The position numbers and the translations under genes were made by a program. Positions 23,876-36,000 of a stretch of 64,000 nucleotides of DNA are shown piece by piece (positions within the stretch are counted from its first letter, which is position 1; the number at the start of each line of letters is the position of its first letter). Below the pieces are notes generated by a model. The model was not told where the DNA came from. It searched no databases and was given only the letters and a program-made list of their open reading frames with translations. The DNA comes from Peribolospora baueri. Taxonomy: Eukaryota > Basidiomycota > Peribolosporomycetes > Peribolosporales > Peribolosporaceae. The DNA is taken from assembly GCA_029717555.1 (NCBI GenBank), contig JAMDHS010000044.1, forward strand, positions 113,288 through 177,287. Reading direction: 5' to 3'.

Positions 23876-26062
23876 TTACAGGTGGCTGGTCCCTCTTTCA
23901 CTCTCCCTACGAAGAAGATGAGGTCCGAATTCTTTGATGCTCTTGCACCCCGCGAGGCCTCTGAAAGAAGGTCCACCATGCGTCGCGGCGATGGATGAAA
24001 AGAGACGTCATCAGCTCCCTTCCTTCCGCTTGGGCTAGCAAAGTCAAAAGAAGGGCGCTCGCAACACTCACGCGTTGAGCTCTAGATCGGCTAACAAGCC
24101 GCGCACCACGTCCCTCACGCCGTCCTGGCCGTTCACCGCGAGGCCCCACGCCCAGGGGCGCCCGATCATCACTGCGTGGGCGCCGAGGCAGAGAGCTTTC
24201 ATCTGCTCGGTAGGTATGATCGAATATGAAAGAAGAGGGAAAGTTAAGAGGGCTTGCTCGCAAGATAACGGCTTCAACACCGCCCACCCAAGGCGGAAGG
24301 AGGAGCAAAGGAACTGACGATATCAGCGCCGCACCGCACGCCAGAGTCGAAGAGGACGGTCATGCCGCGAGGACGAAGGTAAGCGGCGATGCTGGGAAGA
24401 CAGTCGATCGAGGCGACGGCACTGAAGAGGAAACGCCAAAGGTTTGTGGCCAGACCGATGGGAAATGAGGAAGGGCATGTCAGAACCGCTCGTTCATTGG
24501 TGGTGCGGAAGGGAACGGACGAGGCAACGCTAGAGGAAAAAGGGCCTTACCCATCGACTTGGCGGCCGCCGTGCTGTCGGTTCGGAACACAGTATACAAA
24601 CAAGCGTCCACGCCGCATCAGCTCGCCCAACGTTCGAGACTTAAAATGCTCAAAACTGAAAACTTTTCATCATGCCAGGCTAAGGTCTCACGTTGCTGAC
24701 CACCACGCCTTGAACGCCGGCTTCGTGGGCGCGTCTGAAGAAAGGGAGCAAGTTGTTGCAGGCGAGTGATGGGGGAGGAACGAACGGCGGAGGCCGGTCA
24801 GTGTTTGTTCCTCCGCTCGTATTTACTTTGGTCCACCCACGCTCCTCGCTGACTAAGGACAAAGCCAAGCCACATCCACTCACTTCGCATCTTCTAGATC
24901 CTGCACCCCCTTCAAGACGATCGGGCCGTCCCAGTCCATCCTTAACTTCTGTAGCTCCTCCCAGCTCCGACTGTTGTTCGGAGACAATTGTCCGACGGCT
25001 AACGCGGAGGCCTCCAAAAGATCTTCTAGGGAGATGTCCTTGCGGAGTGGGGACTGGCCTGAGAGGTATTTATTGACGAAGACGGCTGTGTGGAGCAAAA
25101 GGCCCTGTAGGACGCCGTCAGGATGGGGGGGGTGGAGGGAGAGAGGAGAATGGGCGATGTGATATGATTGCAAGACAGCTCACGGTCTGAGAAGAGGTTG
25201 GCTGCAGATCGGGAGGCGCAACGGGTTAGGAAACAAAACGTCCTTCCGTACTGTGCACGATGGGCCATGTGCTTCATCGCTTCCTCGACTCACCTACGCC
25301 CTGGCCGTGGAGGAAGGGGTTGTAAGCGGTGTCGAGGTCGTTCGGTCGCCAGCCCAAGGACCAAGTGTCTAGAGTGACCACGAGCACTTTGTAGCCGGCC
25401 TTTTTGGCTCTCTGGAGCAAGCTCGAAGTGATCTCGTCGTCGTCGGGCCAGTACTGTGCGCATGTCGCAATGGACGGCGAGAAAGGCTCAGCTCGCTGGC
25501 TCGCCCGTGCTCTCCCCTCCCGGACTATCGTTGCCCTTCAAGCTCGGTGCTTTTCACCGGCAATCAAACGGCCCAACCATCTTTTAACGCTCACCAGCTG
25601 GTACCACTTGACCCCGTCCGGCACCTTTTCGGCCACCTCCTCGATGCTCCGACTGGCAGCGGTCGAATGCGTGTAGGGCACGCCTGCCTCCTCTGCCCCG
25701 GCGGCAGTAGCGCAGTCCGCATCCTCCTTGTTCAGCTGCGCCTGGACGCCGATCGGCGCGATTACGACGGGCGCCGCGACCTGCTGGCCGAAGAGACTCG
25801 TCTCCATGTCGAAGTCTTCCAGCTTGACGCCGGTCAACATGCGCGGGACGATGCGGAACCGGTCGAGGGCGCGGCGGTTCGCATCCATCGTCGAGCCGGT
25901 GGAGGCCCCACCGGCGACGTACCAGTAGGCTTGGGGGTGGAGCTTACGACGGGCGGCATCTTCGAGAGCCTTGTACGAGGTCGGCGTCGATGGCACGACG
26001 CCGGCCACGCCTTGCACGTAGATCTCACGCATGTAGAGGGATTTCGAGTCGGAGCTGGTCAT
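23876..26062 (-). CDS. FMN-dependent alpha-hydroxy-acid oxidase, lactate 2-monooxygenase-like
   Basis: Flavin enzyme oxidising an L-2-hydroxy acid. Nine exons on minus: 26062-25595, 25453-25294, about 25202-25185, 25085-24884, 24734-24692, 24573-24551, 24421-24319, 24202-24072 and 23960-23876; 1233 nt, 410 residues. Family motifs are present in order: YWYVAGGAST near the start, the FMN-binding PVVIAPIGVQAQLNKEDADC, VTLDTWSLGWRPNDLDTAYN, NLFSDPVF, PIVLKGV with its essential lysine, SNHGGRQVDGAVASIDCLP with catalytic His and Arg, and FDSGVRCGADI then GRPWAWGLA. The exon-3/exon-4 join gives FSDPVF only if the acceptor CACAG at 25086-25088 is used. The TLDTW and FSDPVF segments resemble lactate 2-monooxygenase more than cytochrome b2, and no b2 heme domain is present. 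Substrate is not fixed by the sequence. An upstream in-frame ATG could add a targeting peptide. Confidence 0.9.
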
Positions 26063-26369
26063 GGCGGGCGGGCGGGCGGGCGAGCGAGCAAATGGCAGGG
26101 CTGTGGTGGTGGTTGGCTGGAAAGACGACGGGCGGGGCGACGAAGAGACGAGGGCTGATATCTCAGAGCGGGCGGAGGGGGGCTTCCGGATGTAGCGTAA
26201 AAGCGGGGTAACGGACCGGCAGCCGAAATGGTTCATCCGCTAGCTAGCGATTCACCCGTTCGTTCACGGAAGAGGTCGTGATCGTTTGCAATCACAAGCA
26301 AGCAGCAACATCACCATCGTCCCCCTTCCAAAGACAGCACGGCGACAGACAGACAGTTTATTATCTTAT

Positions 26370-29300
26370 CTAGACTAGGTTGACCGAAGCACGTGCGAGG
26401 TAGGCCGCTAGGGCGAGCCTCACTTCGTCCAGCTTCGTGAGCACCATGCGCTTCCTCCCTTCATCGAACGCGTCCGCGCCCGCCGGCTCCTCCCGACGCC
26501 CACCAACGCCGTCGCCATGGCCGTCGCCGTTCGCCCGTCGCCGCGACCCCTTCTGCCTGCCTGCCTCGCGCGCGAGAATTCGCTCCAGCGTGCCGAGGTA
26601 CGTCCATGCTTCATCCCGATGCATTTCCGAGGCCGTCACGATGTCTTCGAGGGTGCGCAGCAGATCGTACGTCTCCTCCGTGTTGAAGAGGATATCCTTG
26701 TCTGTAGTTAAAAAAAAGAGGCGAAATGAGGAGCAGAGAAGAGTCGAGACGGACTGGTTCAGTGTCGGCGTAGATCACAAAGACCGATCTATCTATCACT
26801 CAAGCGACAAATCGCGAGGAGAGGAACGATCACGCACCACGCAAAAGCGGCAAAGCATCGACGAGTAGGACGGCCCAAAACCTCCTAGGCGCCAAGTCGC
26901 TGGTGAGCAAGACCACCAACAGGCTCGCCGCCTTCCTCTTGTCACCCATACCCATCCTTCCCACTAACCCGCCTCGCATAATTCCCTCACCTGCGCCCTC
27001 CTTCTCCCCGTCCTCGCCCTCGGTCTTTCTTCCCTCCTTCGCGACCCTGCGCAACTCGAGAAAGTCGCGATACCGAGAGAGGAAATAGAGTCGAGAGCTG
27101 AACAACCTCCGCGCTTGAGCGGTGGCGAAGACGCGCGCCTCCTCCGACTCGTCGGCCTCTGACCCCTCGATCCTTTCCATTTCCATGGATCGCCGGCTCA
27201 GGTCGCTTAGCGGCACGAAGAGGTCCGGTCGCTTTGCGCGCTCTCTGGGGTCGAGGAGAGAAGTTGGGATAGTGTTGACGAGAGACACAAACTCTTCCGG
27301 ACCTGTTCGTATGGGGTAGAACAGAATTCTATTCAGCCATCGAGCTCCCGCTATACGGAACGAGGAACGCAGCGATCGTCTGGACTCTTGCTCACCTTTT
27401 TCGACATACTCATCCAACAGCAAGTCCGCTATTCTTCCCACCCTCACCGCGTCGGTCGCTCGAACACAGTAGGCCACCGCCTGGCCGTACTCTCGTCGGA
27501 GCACGAGTGTTTCAGCCGCCATCTGAGAAAAACAAACCCAAGTGAGAACGACAAAAGAAAAAAGGAGCAATGATGAGCGGACAAGCGACCAGAAAATCCA
27601 ATCCAATCGATCAAGAGCCAAACGCACCTTGCACACCTCCTTCGCCTCGTCCTCCATTTCATGTTGCATGCACACCCTCAACACCTCTTCCACCCTCTTA
27701 AGCCCTTGCGGCGTCGCCCTGCCACCTCTCGGGGACCCCTCTCGGTCTGCCGAAATACCCCAGCCCGTGGTGCTCTCAGACTTGACTTCGACCATGCTTT
27801 CGTCCACACTTTCCTCCATCCTCTCCTCCGCCTCCAATCGCGTCTTGCCCTTCTCCCCAGTCTTCAAGGCCGTCTCGTCCTCCCCCAAAAGCAGCGGCAC
27901 CTTCCGAATCAGCTCGGACATCCTTGCCCGCCCCGTCGGGTGTTCCACATGGGAGAGGTAGCCGGCGTTGATCTTCCAGAGGTCTGAGTCGGAAGAGAGG
28001 AGGTCGGAGAATTCGAGGATGAAGTAATCTCGGAGGGATACGTCAAAGCTGTTGAGTGCCGAGGCGACACGAGGCATTGACGACGAGACAAGCGAAAGCA
28101 CTGACGTCAACGAGATGACGAGGATACGGCAAACGGCTAGAAGACTCACCCAAGGTCAGGATCCAACCTCTTCATCTTGTCCGCAAGATCGGCCAAATGC
28201 GCAGCAAGCCACTTATCGAGTCGGTAGATTCGTGAGAGAGCCTTAAAAGTGTGCACGAAAGCCCAAAGGGTGACACGGATGAAGAAGAAGAGGCGTCGTG
28301 AGTGATTCTTGGGGAAATGAGATTGAAGCATCCATTCCAGGCAGCGTTCAGCCAAGTTCTGCTTACCACATCTATTTCGCCTTCCACCAAAGCGGCCTGG
28401 ATGGCCTCGATCGGGTCGTCGCGATCGATCGGATGGTTTTTGGTAATGACACTGAGGATGGTCCTGGTAGAGGGGTTAGACGAAGTGACACCACAGCAGG
28501 TGAGTCGTCTAGGCGGCTTCCCTCGGCTCGCGGGTGCACAATGCAGAAATGCGATCACTCACGGGATCTCATCCCTCCTCAAGTTGGGCTTGACGTACAA
28601 AGCCCAACAAGAGAGGGCCTCCCTCCAATCGTTACAAGCATCCAAGACCCTTTCCTCCCTGCCCCACAGCAGTTCCAAAATGATGTTGAACTGCGCTTCG
28701 ATGTCGAGAGGCTCTTGAATGAGGTCGTTGTACTCCGCTTCGGTCGGCTCGCGTCCCTTACGACGCACAAAGTGGCGGATCGTCTCCTCGTGCGCCTGGC
28801 CCATGCGAGGTTCGACTTCAAGGCGTACTTTGTGCACGCGCTCGCGCCAGGATCGGTAAGTGAGCACGATTTCATTGTCGGCCAAGTAGGACGTTTGGCG
28901 CGGAAAGGAGTCGAGGAGAGATATGATGGAGCGCGCGAGGTCGGCGATGTGAGTCGAGCGGTGCTCCGTAAGCGTCTGAAAAACCTGCATGGCCGTTCTG
29001 TGGAAGCCTCGGACGAGGGCACTGATGAGAAAAAAGGTTCGATGATCGGGTCCAGGTCAATCAGTCACCTTGCATGAGACTGGGGCCCTCCGAACAAGAC
29101 TTTATCTGAAAAGAGAGTAGGCAGCAGGGAGGGGGTCGCAATAACTCACGTCAGGACAAAGTGCTCGAATTTCGGGTGCTTGTACGGGACGGGGGCTGAC
29201 ATGACCTCCTCGCCCTCTTCCGTCGTCGGAGCTTGATGTGCAAAAGATCCAAGGTAGAAAGGGAGGGGATCAGGATTTCGCTTCGTTGGGAACGACGCGA

Positions 29301-30334
29301 CGTTATGACTCGATCACATGGGCGTCACGGAAGAAAGCTAGACTCACAGGGATCCCACATATTAACCCAGTGCAGCAGTTCCTCACCCACGGGCCCGGAC
29401 CCGATTCCGTCTTCAGGGAGGTACAGAGTCTGAGCGAGCATGAAGATCATGAACAGCGACTGGACGTGCGCGATGGCGTCCACATCTGGTCCGTCCTCTG
29501 CGGCCTCGAGAGCAGCTAGGAAACGCCTGAGAGAATCGAGGTAGAGCCCTGCAGCGCGAGAGTAGTAGGCGGCGTGATGAGGGTCGGGAGGCCTGGGTGG
29601 TCGATCGGACAGAGGGGGGGGCCACAAGAATGAGCTCGCCGTTCGAATGTGAATGACACGCTCGAAGTACAGGTCCGACCACTCGTCGCATGTACGAAAA
29701 ATGACACGGACAAAGACGGCCGGAGAATCAGACTTGCACTCACTGTGGCGCATTACGTTTGACGCTGGGCGGTGGTTCAAAGATACTCCTACCCGACCGC
29801 TTCCCTTTGAAGGTCGCCGACGTTGGATCGTCCGTCGAGATCTTCTGAACCGACTCGAAAACGGTAGATGCGTCTGCGTAAAACTGTTTTCAGGGAGGGT
29901 GAGCAACGTGGTCAGTGACCAAACCTAGTCAAGCCTGTACCAGGGCAAACAACCGCGTCGCGCATGCCAACCTTGAACGCCGCCTCCTCGACGGGGCCAT
30001 ACCGGGCAAAGTGCACGGCCTTGTCCTGTTCGAAAGCGGTTCCTTCCAGCTTTGGACCGTGATCGGTGATGGAGGCGCTAGATAACGTGGTGTAAGCGGC
30101 TACGGAGGTGGTGAAGGGGTGAAAGGCGGCGCCGAAAGCGCGGCCCGAGGCTGCGAAGGCGTTTCGCGGCTCCATCGTCGTGCCGGGCGCGGACGGGCGA
30201 GTGCGTCGGTCGGCCGAGACGGGAGTGGGCATGGAAGGGGAAAAGGAATGCGAAACAGGCGACGGAGAAGGGGAGGCGGATGGGGACTGAAACGGATCGG
30301 CGTGGAGAGAAGGAATGCCGTTGGGGACGGGCAT
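26370..30334 (-). CDS. NUP84: Nucleoporin Nup84/Nup107
   Basis: Scaffold subunit of the Y-shaped (Nup84/Nup107-160) complex of the nuclear pore. About eleven exons on minus, from MPVPNGIPSLHADPF at 30334 to a stop at 26370. The N-terminal ~100 residues are Ser/Pro-rich. The rest is all-helical: WSDLYFERVIHIRTASSFLW, the tract WREALSCWALYVKPNLRRDE followed by ENHPIDRDDPIEAIQAALVE-like sequence, AETLVLRREYGQAVAYCVRA, and the C-terminal block RFWAVLLVDALPLLRDKDIL with TYDLLRTLEDIVTASEMHRD. That last block is the typical end of Nup84-family proteins. An acidic, Ser-rich insertion lies around 27700-27890. Exon limits were read from splice signals, but I did not verify every join. Only about 130-310 bp separate its stop codon from the oxidase start. 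Confidence 0.88.
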
Positions 30335-30629
30335 GGTGCGAAGAAAGGGAAGCAAGTCCGGCCAGGCGAGGCGAGATCGGGTGGGAGTAAGGTGACGGTG
30401 GACGGCGAGCTGGATCGGAATCAGCCGGCGAGAAAGCTGCTCGGATAGAGCGAGGCAAATATGATGAGTGTGCCTCTGTCCTAGGATTGTCGCGCTCTTT
30501 TTTCTCGTCGTCCTCGTCGTCGTCGTCGTCCGAGGCGGTCACGAGGTTGGGAAGAGGAGCAGAATCGTCGGGAGGGTTGTTCGATCGATGGCACGTGACC
30601 CGCGTCGCTCGACGTTGCGCTCACCGCCA

Positions 30630-31331
30630 TGGGGGGGGTTATTACAGAGTGACGACCACCGTCGAAGCATACGTCGGATCATGCGACCTGTGCCAGCAAA
30701 CCAAAGCCACTCGACATCGGCTCTACGGTACATTGCAACCGCTCCCGGTTCCGGCTGGTCCTTGGCAATCACTATCTATGGATCATATCACGCAACTACC
30801 GTTTAGCAAGGGTTCGACTCGATTCTTGTCGTCGTGGACAGGCTTGATCTTTTTCGACTTTGAAGTGCTCCTCTCTGTCGACGATCTCTGGCGGAGGCAG
30901 AGGAGCGAGTGAGACGGGACGGAGCACTTCAAAGTCGAAAAAGGTTTTGGACTCTCGTCTTCAACGCAACAAGCTCGAATATTTCGTCGATTATGAAGGC
31001 CTCGGAGTTTAAGGATGGGTTTCTGCCTCTGATCTCAGCCACGATTACGCACACCTGCTTGGCGGCAAACCTCCGTGAAGAATTTGGAAGCGAAGAGAGG
31101 TCCGCGATCAGAAACAATGTTCAAGGAAAGAAAGTCCGGTGCCTGCTGACGATGTGGTTGAAGAACTGCGTTGCTATTTTTTGGAGTCGTCAGTGCTATT
31201 CGTAGGGATAAAGTGAGCCATCTTCGTGACCCTGTCCACAACGACAAGAATCGAGTCGAACCCCCGATCCATAGATAGTGATTGACAAGGACCAGCCGGA
31301 ATTGGGAGCGGTGGTCGTCACTCCGTAACAG
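30630..31331. mobile_element. Scrambled remnant of a Ty3/gypsy chromovirus (integrase and chromodomain pieces)
   Basis: Degraded, non-functional. On plus at about 30636-30848 a translation shows the end of an integrase zinc-binding module and the start of the catalytic core: [17 protein letters not shown], then [20 protein letters not shown] with HITQLP, broken by a frameshift before the usual DSILVVVDR. On plus at about 30915-31080 lies a chromodomain-like stretch (TEHFKVEK, then VLDSRLQRNKLEYFVDYEGL and WVSASDLSH), itself broken by one extra base and a stop. On minus at 31331-31063 a second copy of the integrase region reads [11 protein letters not shown]-like sequence with two internal deletions, then NIVSDRGPLFASKFFTEVCR. 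The two integrase pieces face each other. No long terminal repeats, reverse transcriptase or protease were found. Confidence 0.85.
30849..30943. repeat. Perfect 23-bp inverted repeat with 49-nt loop
   Basis: Bases 30849-30871 are the exact reverse complement of 30921-30943 (GGAGCACTTCAAAGTCGAAA and following). The right arm is the beginning of the chromodomain remnant; the left arm is an inverted copy of it placed where the integrase fragment breaks off. Confidence 0.95.
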
Positions 31332-32420
31332 GCGAATGGAAGCGAAGCGGGGGTGTAAATGACTGCACGAGGACTCGAGGAGAGGCGGGGCAAAGACGAC
31401 TGACTGCACGAGGAGACGCCGAAAAAGAAGCTGGACCGGTCCGGGGTCCCTGTCGCTCTCTTTCCTTCGGCGCCATGTCACGTCCACAGCGAACCCTCCA
31501 GCATGAACACATATATGGAGCGGCGCGCCGGTTTCGGACCAACTTCAGACGGCTGTCGGGTCACGAACGGACGGACTTGGGCCGCCACTTTCACCTGTCT
31601 TCCTCTCGTGCGTGTCGCCTGCTCACGACTGATTCACTACTTCCGCTTCCTGCTCAGCAAGAAGGACGTGCGAGATGAGCCTTGGCAGGCCCGACTTGCG
31701 TCGACCCGCTCGCTGCCCGCCCGGCCCTCAGCAATCACCGTCCCAGAGCACTCGCTAGCGAGTTCACTCCTTTCCTTTCCTGAGCAGCTCACAAGCTTCA
31801 CCGGTCCGGCTCGGTCCGTGAGCGCCGCCTTAAGTGGGATGTAAAGCGGGTCGTCGGCACGGAGCAAGGTAAAAGAGTTCGCACGGTGCTATGTATCTAC
31901 ACACAGGTGGCACGTGACCGCATTGGCGTTTTCCGTTCTTCCATTTCCCCCTCCCTTCCGTTCTTCTTCCTTCTTCCTTCCTCTCTACAACACACCAGAT
32001 GCTCCCGACCGGGGAGCCGTACGCCTCCACCCCTCCCTTCTGTCCTCCGCTCGCAGTCGCAGTCGCGCCGGCAAGAGGAGGGAAGGAGGGAAGTGACGCA
32101 CAGGACGGTCGTCTACGAACGGAGCTGGTGGAGAGAAATAGACAACGCCCCGAGTCGAGCCCGGCTCGCCCCGATTGCGTTCTCCGGCCCCCTCGGGACT
32201 CGGAGCGCATGTGGGCTCGGCGGGGTGGAGCCCATCGGCCTGCTCGCTGAGGAGGACGCCGTTCGCACATCCATTGCCATTTCCATGTACGTATGTATAA
32301 ATATACGCAGACCGGAAATCATCGCTTCACTTCGTTTCTCTTCACCCGACCGACTTGGCACGCGAACGGGGCCGTACGGTCTTGGCGTCAAACAAACGAC
32401 ATAGGGAGGGAAGTAGAAAC

Positions 32421-32457
<37 letters not shown>

Positions 32458-33025
32458 TCGGCCGAACAGATGGATTGTTACGAGAAGAAAGAGAGCAAAA
32501 CTACGAGAGAGAGAGGTCGATGGAGAGGAACGAGGACAGACACCGATAGATTTAGAGAGAGAAAAGGATGAAGGTTCATGAGGTCAAGGAGAGAAAGAGG
32601 ATGGACCACCGGCATAGCACCAGACAAACGTGCGAAAATGGATAAAAAACGCTTTGAGTGACGAACGAAGGGAGATTGGAGAGAGACGGGAGGATGAGGA
32701 GCGGTCGGTTGAAGGAAGACAAGGAGAGTGACAGGGACGGAGAGGAAGGGAATCGATGTCGACGGAGCCGCTTTCCTCCGGTCCGCTCGAATGCGAAGCT
32801 GAATGCGGGCGGGGAACGAGCACGAACCCAACCGGGGGTGGGGGAAAGAAGAACGCGCGTAGGAACAAAAATTGGGGAGCGTCTCAGGCGGGGTGATACA
32901 AGTGATGAGGCGGGGCATGTGTCGTTGGCGTTGCATGCTTGGGCGATTCAGGAGGGAAATAAAAAAAAAGACGAAAACACGAAGCAAGTATGACGGGAGG
33001 ACGGGATAAACAGAGCCCCGCCCCT
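31332..33025. other. Gene-poor region beside the retroelement
   Basis: About 1.7 kb with no gene I can support. Frames near 31480-31870 and 32000-32400 are open but have no recognisable domain and no splice structure. An (ACAG)n microsatellite lies at 32421-32456. The last few hundred bases probably hold the 3' untranslated region of the ZDS-like gene. Confidence 0.5.
32421..32456. repeat. (ACAG)n microsatellite
   Basis: About nine uninterrupted ACAG units. Confidence 0.95.
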
Positions 33026-36000
33026 TCACCGCCTGCCTTGCTGCCCATGCCCGATCCCCAGCCCGTCAAAGCCGTTCACCGAAAAGGACTCCAAGTCGGC
33101 CAGAGCCGGCAATCTTGGCGACCCCCCGCCGCCCTCCACCTCCGGGTCAACGCTCGAGCCCATCGACGATCTTGATCCCGGTCCTCTGCCTCCGCCCCCA
33201 CCTCCGCCCAGCCAGGCCTGCTCCCCCTGCTGCTGCGAATGCGAGAAAACGTCGGCGCCCCTCGCCCCCGCTCCTCCACCCACAACGGCGGCGCGCATGT
33301 CCTTATCGATCTGCCGATGCTGGGAGCCGTAACCGGGAGCACGAATGGGAGCCTCGGCAGAACGCCCAGGCGGGCCCCTGTTGGCCTTGGTCAGGCCCGT
33401 CCGCTTCTGTCTTCCTGCCGGGCCGGCGCCTGTCGTCGGCGGTGCGTCCGAGGCCACTCCCTGCTGGACGCCGGGCAGTTGTTGCTGGAAGTGCGCACCG
33501 CCGCCACAGCCTTGTTGTTGTTGTTGTTGCTGCTGCTGCTGCTGCGGCTGCCCCGGTGGTTGCGGTGTCGGTGGTGGCTGCCCTTGTTGGTCAAGCTGCT
33601 GCCCTTGCCCTTGCCCTTGCCCTTGTCCTTGTCCTTGCTGCAATGCCTGCTGCTGAGCGATAAGGGCGGCCTGAGCCGCCTGTCCTCCTCGCCCGTTGGC
33701 GGCAGCGGCGGCCTGAGCGTTGCGCAGGGCGAGCAGCTGTTGCTGCTGCTGAGCCTGCTGTTGTGCACGGTTGATGATGCTTAAAAACCAGAACATGAGG
33801 TTGGAAATCAGCACTTGCTCCACCAGCGGTCGGCGCGGGTTGGCCAGCTTGATGTGCGAGAGCCGGTAGAGGGCTCGCTCGACGTGGATCGGGTAGCGGG
33901 CAAAGTTGGTGTACGGCCGCGGCTGGCCCGCGGGTCCGCCTCCCGACGGCGCACCTACGGCGTTGGAGCGGACGATATTGATGGAAGTGGAGGAAGACGC
34001 GGAGGATCCGCCGCCGTAGATCTGGTGATGAGCGGAAGAGGCGGAGGCGGGATAGGAAGACGAGGCAGAGTCGTCGGCCTTCTTCTTGCCGAAGAGCGAG
34101 CCAAGGAAACCGCCCTTCTCCTTTTCCTCCTTGGCCGCCGCCTTCTCCTCCTCTCTTCGCTCTCTCTCCCTCTCCTTCTCCGCCGCCCTCGCGGCCTTGT
34201 TCTTCCCGCCACCCCCAGATTCCTTGTCCTTGTCCTTCCCACCCGCATCCCTCTCCTCCTTGCTACTGAACCAGCTTCCAATACCAGACTTCTTCTCCTT
34301 CTTCCCCGTCCGCGCCGCCACTTCCCGCTCCGGCTCTGGCACGGGGATGGGCTGAGCAGGAGGTCGGACGGCCGAGGCCGGGGGAAGGCCTGTCGACAAT
34401 TGCGGATGGGAAAGAGGCCGATGACGGTCCTGCGTAGGCGTCTTGACGAGCGACGGTCGACGCGTCTTCTGCTGCTGCTGCTGCTGTTGCTGCTGCTGAT
34501 CAGCTTCTCTCCCCTTCTCATCCTGCTCCTTCTCCCGCTGTCGCTGCCGCTCCCTCTCTTGCTCCCTCTCCCTGTCCCGCTCCAACGCCGCCGCCTTGAC
34601 CTGGGCCGCGGGTGTCGGCGTCGAGGATGCCGCCGTGGAAGACGACGCAGTCGACGCACCGGGAGGAGGCCAAGTCTTCTCAAACGCCTTCGGAGGCTCG
34701 ACACTGCTGATCAGCACGGGGGTAGAAACATCTCCGGCTCCAAGCCCGGCGGCGGCAGCGGGGGCCGCCGGGTCGGGGTCAACGCCCGCACCCACGTCCC
34801 CCTCCAGATCGAACCGATCTGGATCCACGCCCGAGCCGGCGCGCCCGACCGTCGTCGGACTCTTGAGCGTCAGAGGCGGGCTAGGAGGTTGACCGGCCCC
34901 GGTAGCAGCGGCGGGCAGCTGTCTTGTATCTAGCCGGATCCGCCCCGCAGAGGCGGCCGCGGGGTCGGACGGGGAAGCGGCAGCTTCTTCTCCGGGAGAG
35001 TCGTCGACGATGTGGACCGGCCTCGGCGTCATCGCCTCCTTCTCGTCCTCGCCCTTGCGCGTCATCGGCACGACTTCGTCGAAATATTCCCTCGCGCCTC
35101 CAGCGGGGGCAGCCTGCGTGGGCGTCGCAGGCGGGCTCGGACTGCCGCCCTCTAGGGCCGGCGCGTCCGTGCTGTCGCTGGTCGTCGTTGTCGTCGTCGC
35201 TTCCGACTCGGCCGTGTTGGTGCTGAGCGTGCTCGTCGTGCTCGCGTAACTATCACGATACGAGTCCACAATGGCCTCCTCCTCGCCGCCAAACGTCCTT
35301 GACGCCCTGCCTCTGGTCTTGGCCATGGCCTCGGCCTCGGTCTCGCCTCGTCCGCCACCGCCGTTGCTCTCGGAGCTTGCGAGGCTGGCAGCGCTGTCTC
35401 GACGGCGTTCGCGCTCCTTCTCCATCACCGCCAACGCGACGTCGGCGAGGCCCATCTTGCCCTCTCCCTGTCCATCCTCGCCGCGCGTCCTTCTCTTCGA
35501 CGGAAACCGGTGTCCGCCTCCGTCTCCGGAGAGCGACGACTTGCGGATCTTGGTGCGCGCGGCCCGACGGAGGATCTGTCCCGGCCGGGGCACGATGATC
35601 GGTGAGTCCGCCTCGTCCTCCTCTGGGCCCGCATCTTCGACCACCTCGAGGGCTGGTAAGGGGACGGGACGAAGACGCCGGAGCGAGGAGAGGACGAGCA
35701 TGAGACAAGGTGACGACGACCATCGGAAGGGCGGTGTGAGGGCGACGTCGTGTAGAAGGAAGGGATGGGGGGCCGACGTGAAAAGAGGAGTCGCGACGGG
35801 GTGTCAGAAATGAGGGCGAGCGACACGAGCGCAAAGTTAAATGGAAAGGGAAACGGAGGAAATGATGAGTGAGCATCGGGCACCGTTGGGGAACGCCTGC
35901 GTTGGCGAGACTGCGCAAACAGCTACCCCCGGCAATCGGACGCCGACGCGAAAAAAGGATGCGTCCACTAGCGCCGGCACGCCGCCTTATCACCCGTCCC

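Noticed and set aside
24880-25200. Apparent frameshift in the FMN oxidase between exons 3 and 4
   Set aside because: The frame breaks only if the acceptor TACAG near 25110 is used. The later acceptor CACAG at 25086-25088 restores FSDPVF and the frame.
30812-30824. tRNA B-box-like GGTTCGACTC
   Set aside because: It lies in the integrase coding remnant (the DSILVVVDR region) and recurs in the inverted copy; no tRNA fold or A box is present.
33239-34933. Long plus-strand open frames (up to 372 codons) over the ZDS-like gene
   Set aside because: They are Leu/Arg-rich mirror frames of Gln-, Ser- and Glu-rich coding sequence on the minus strand, with no domain of their own.
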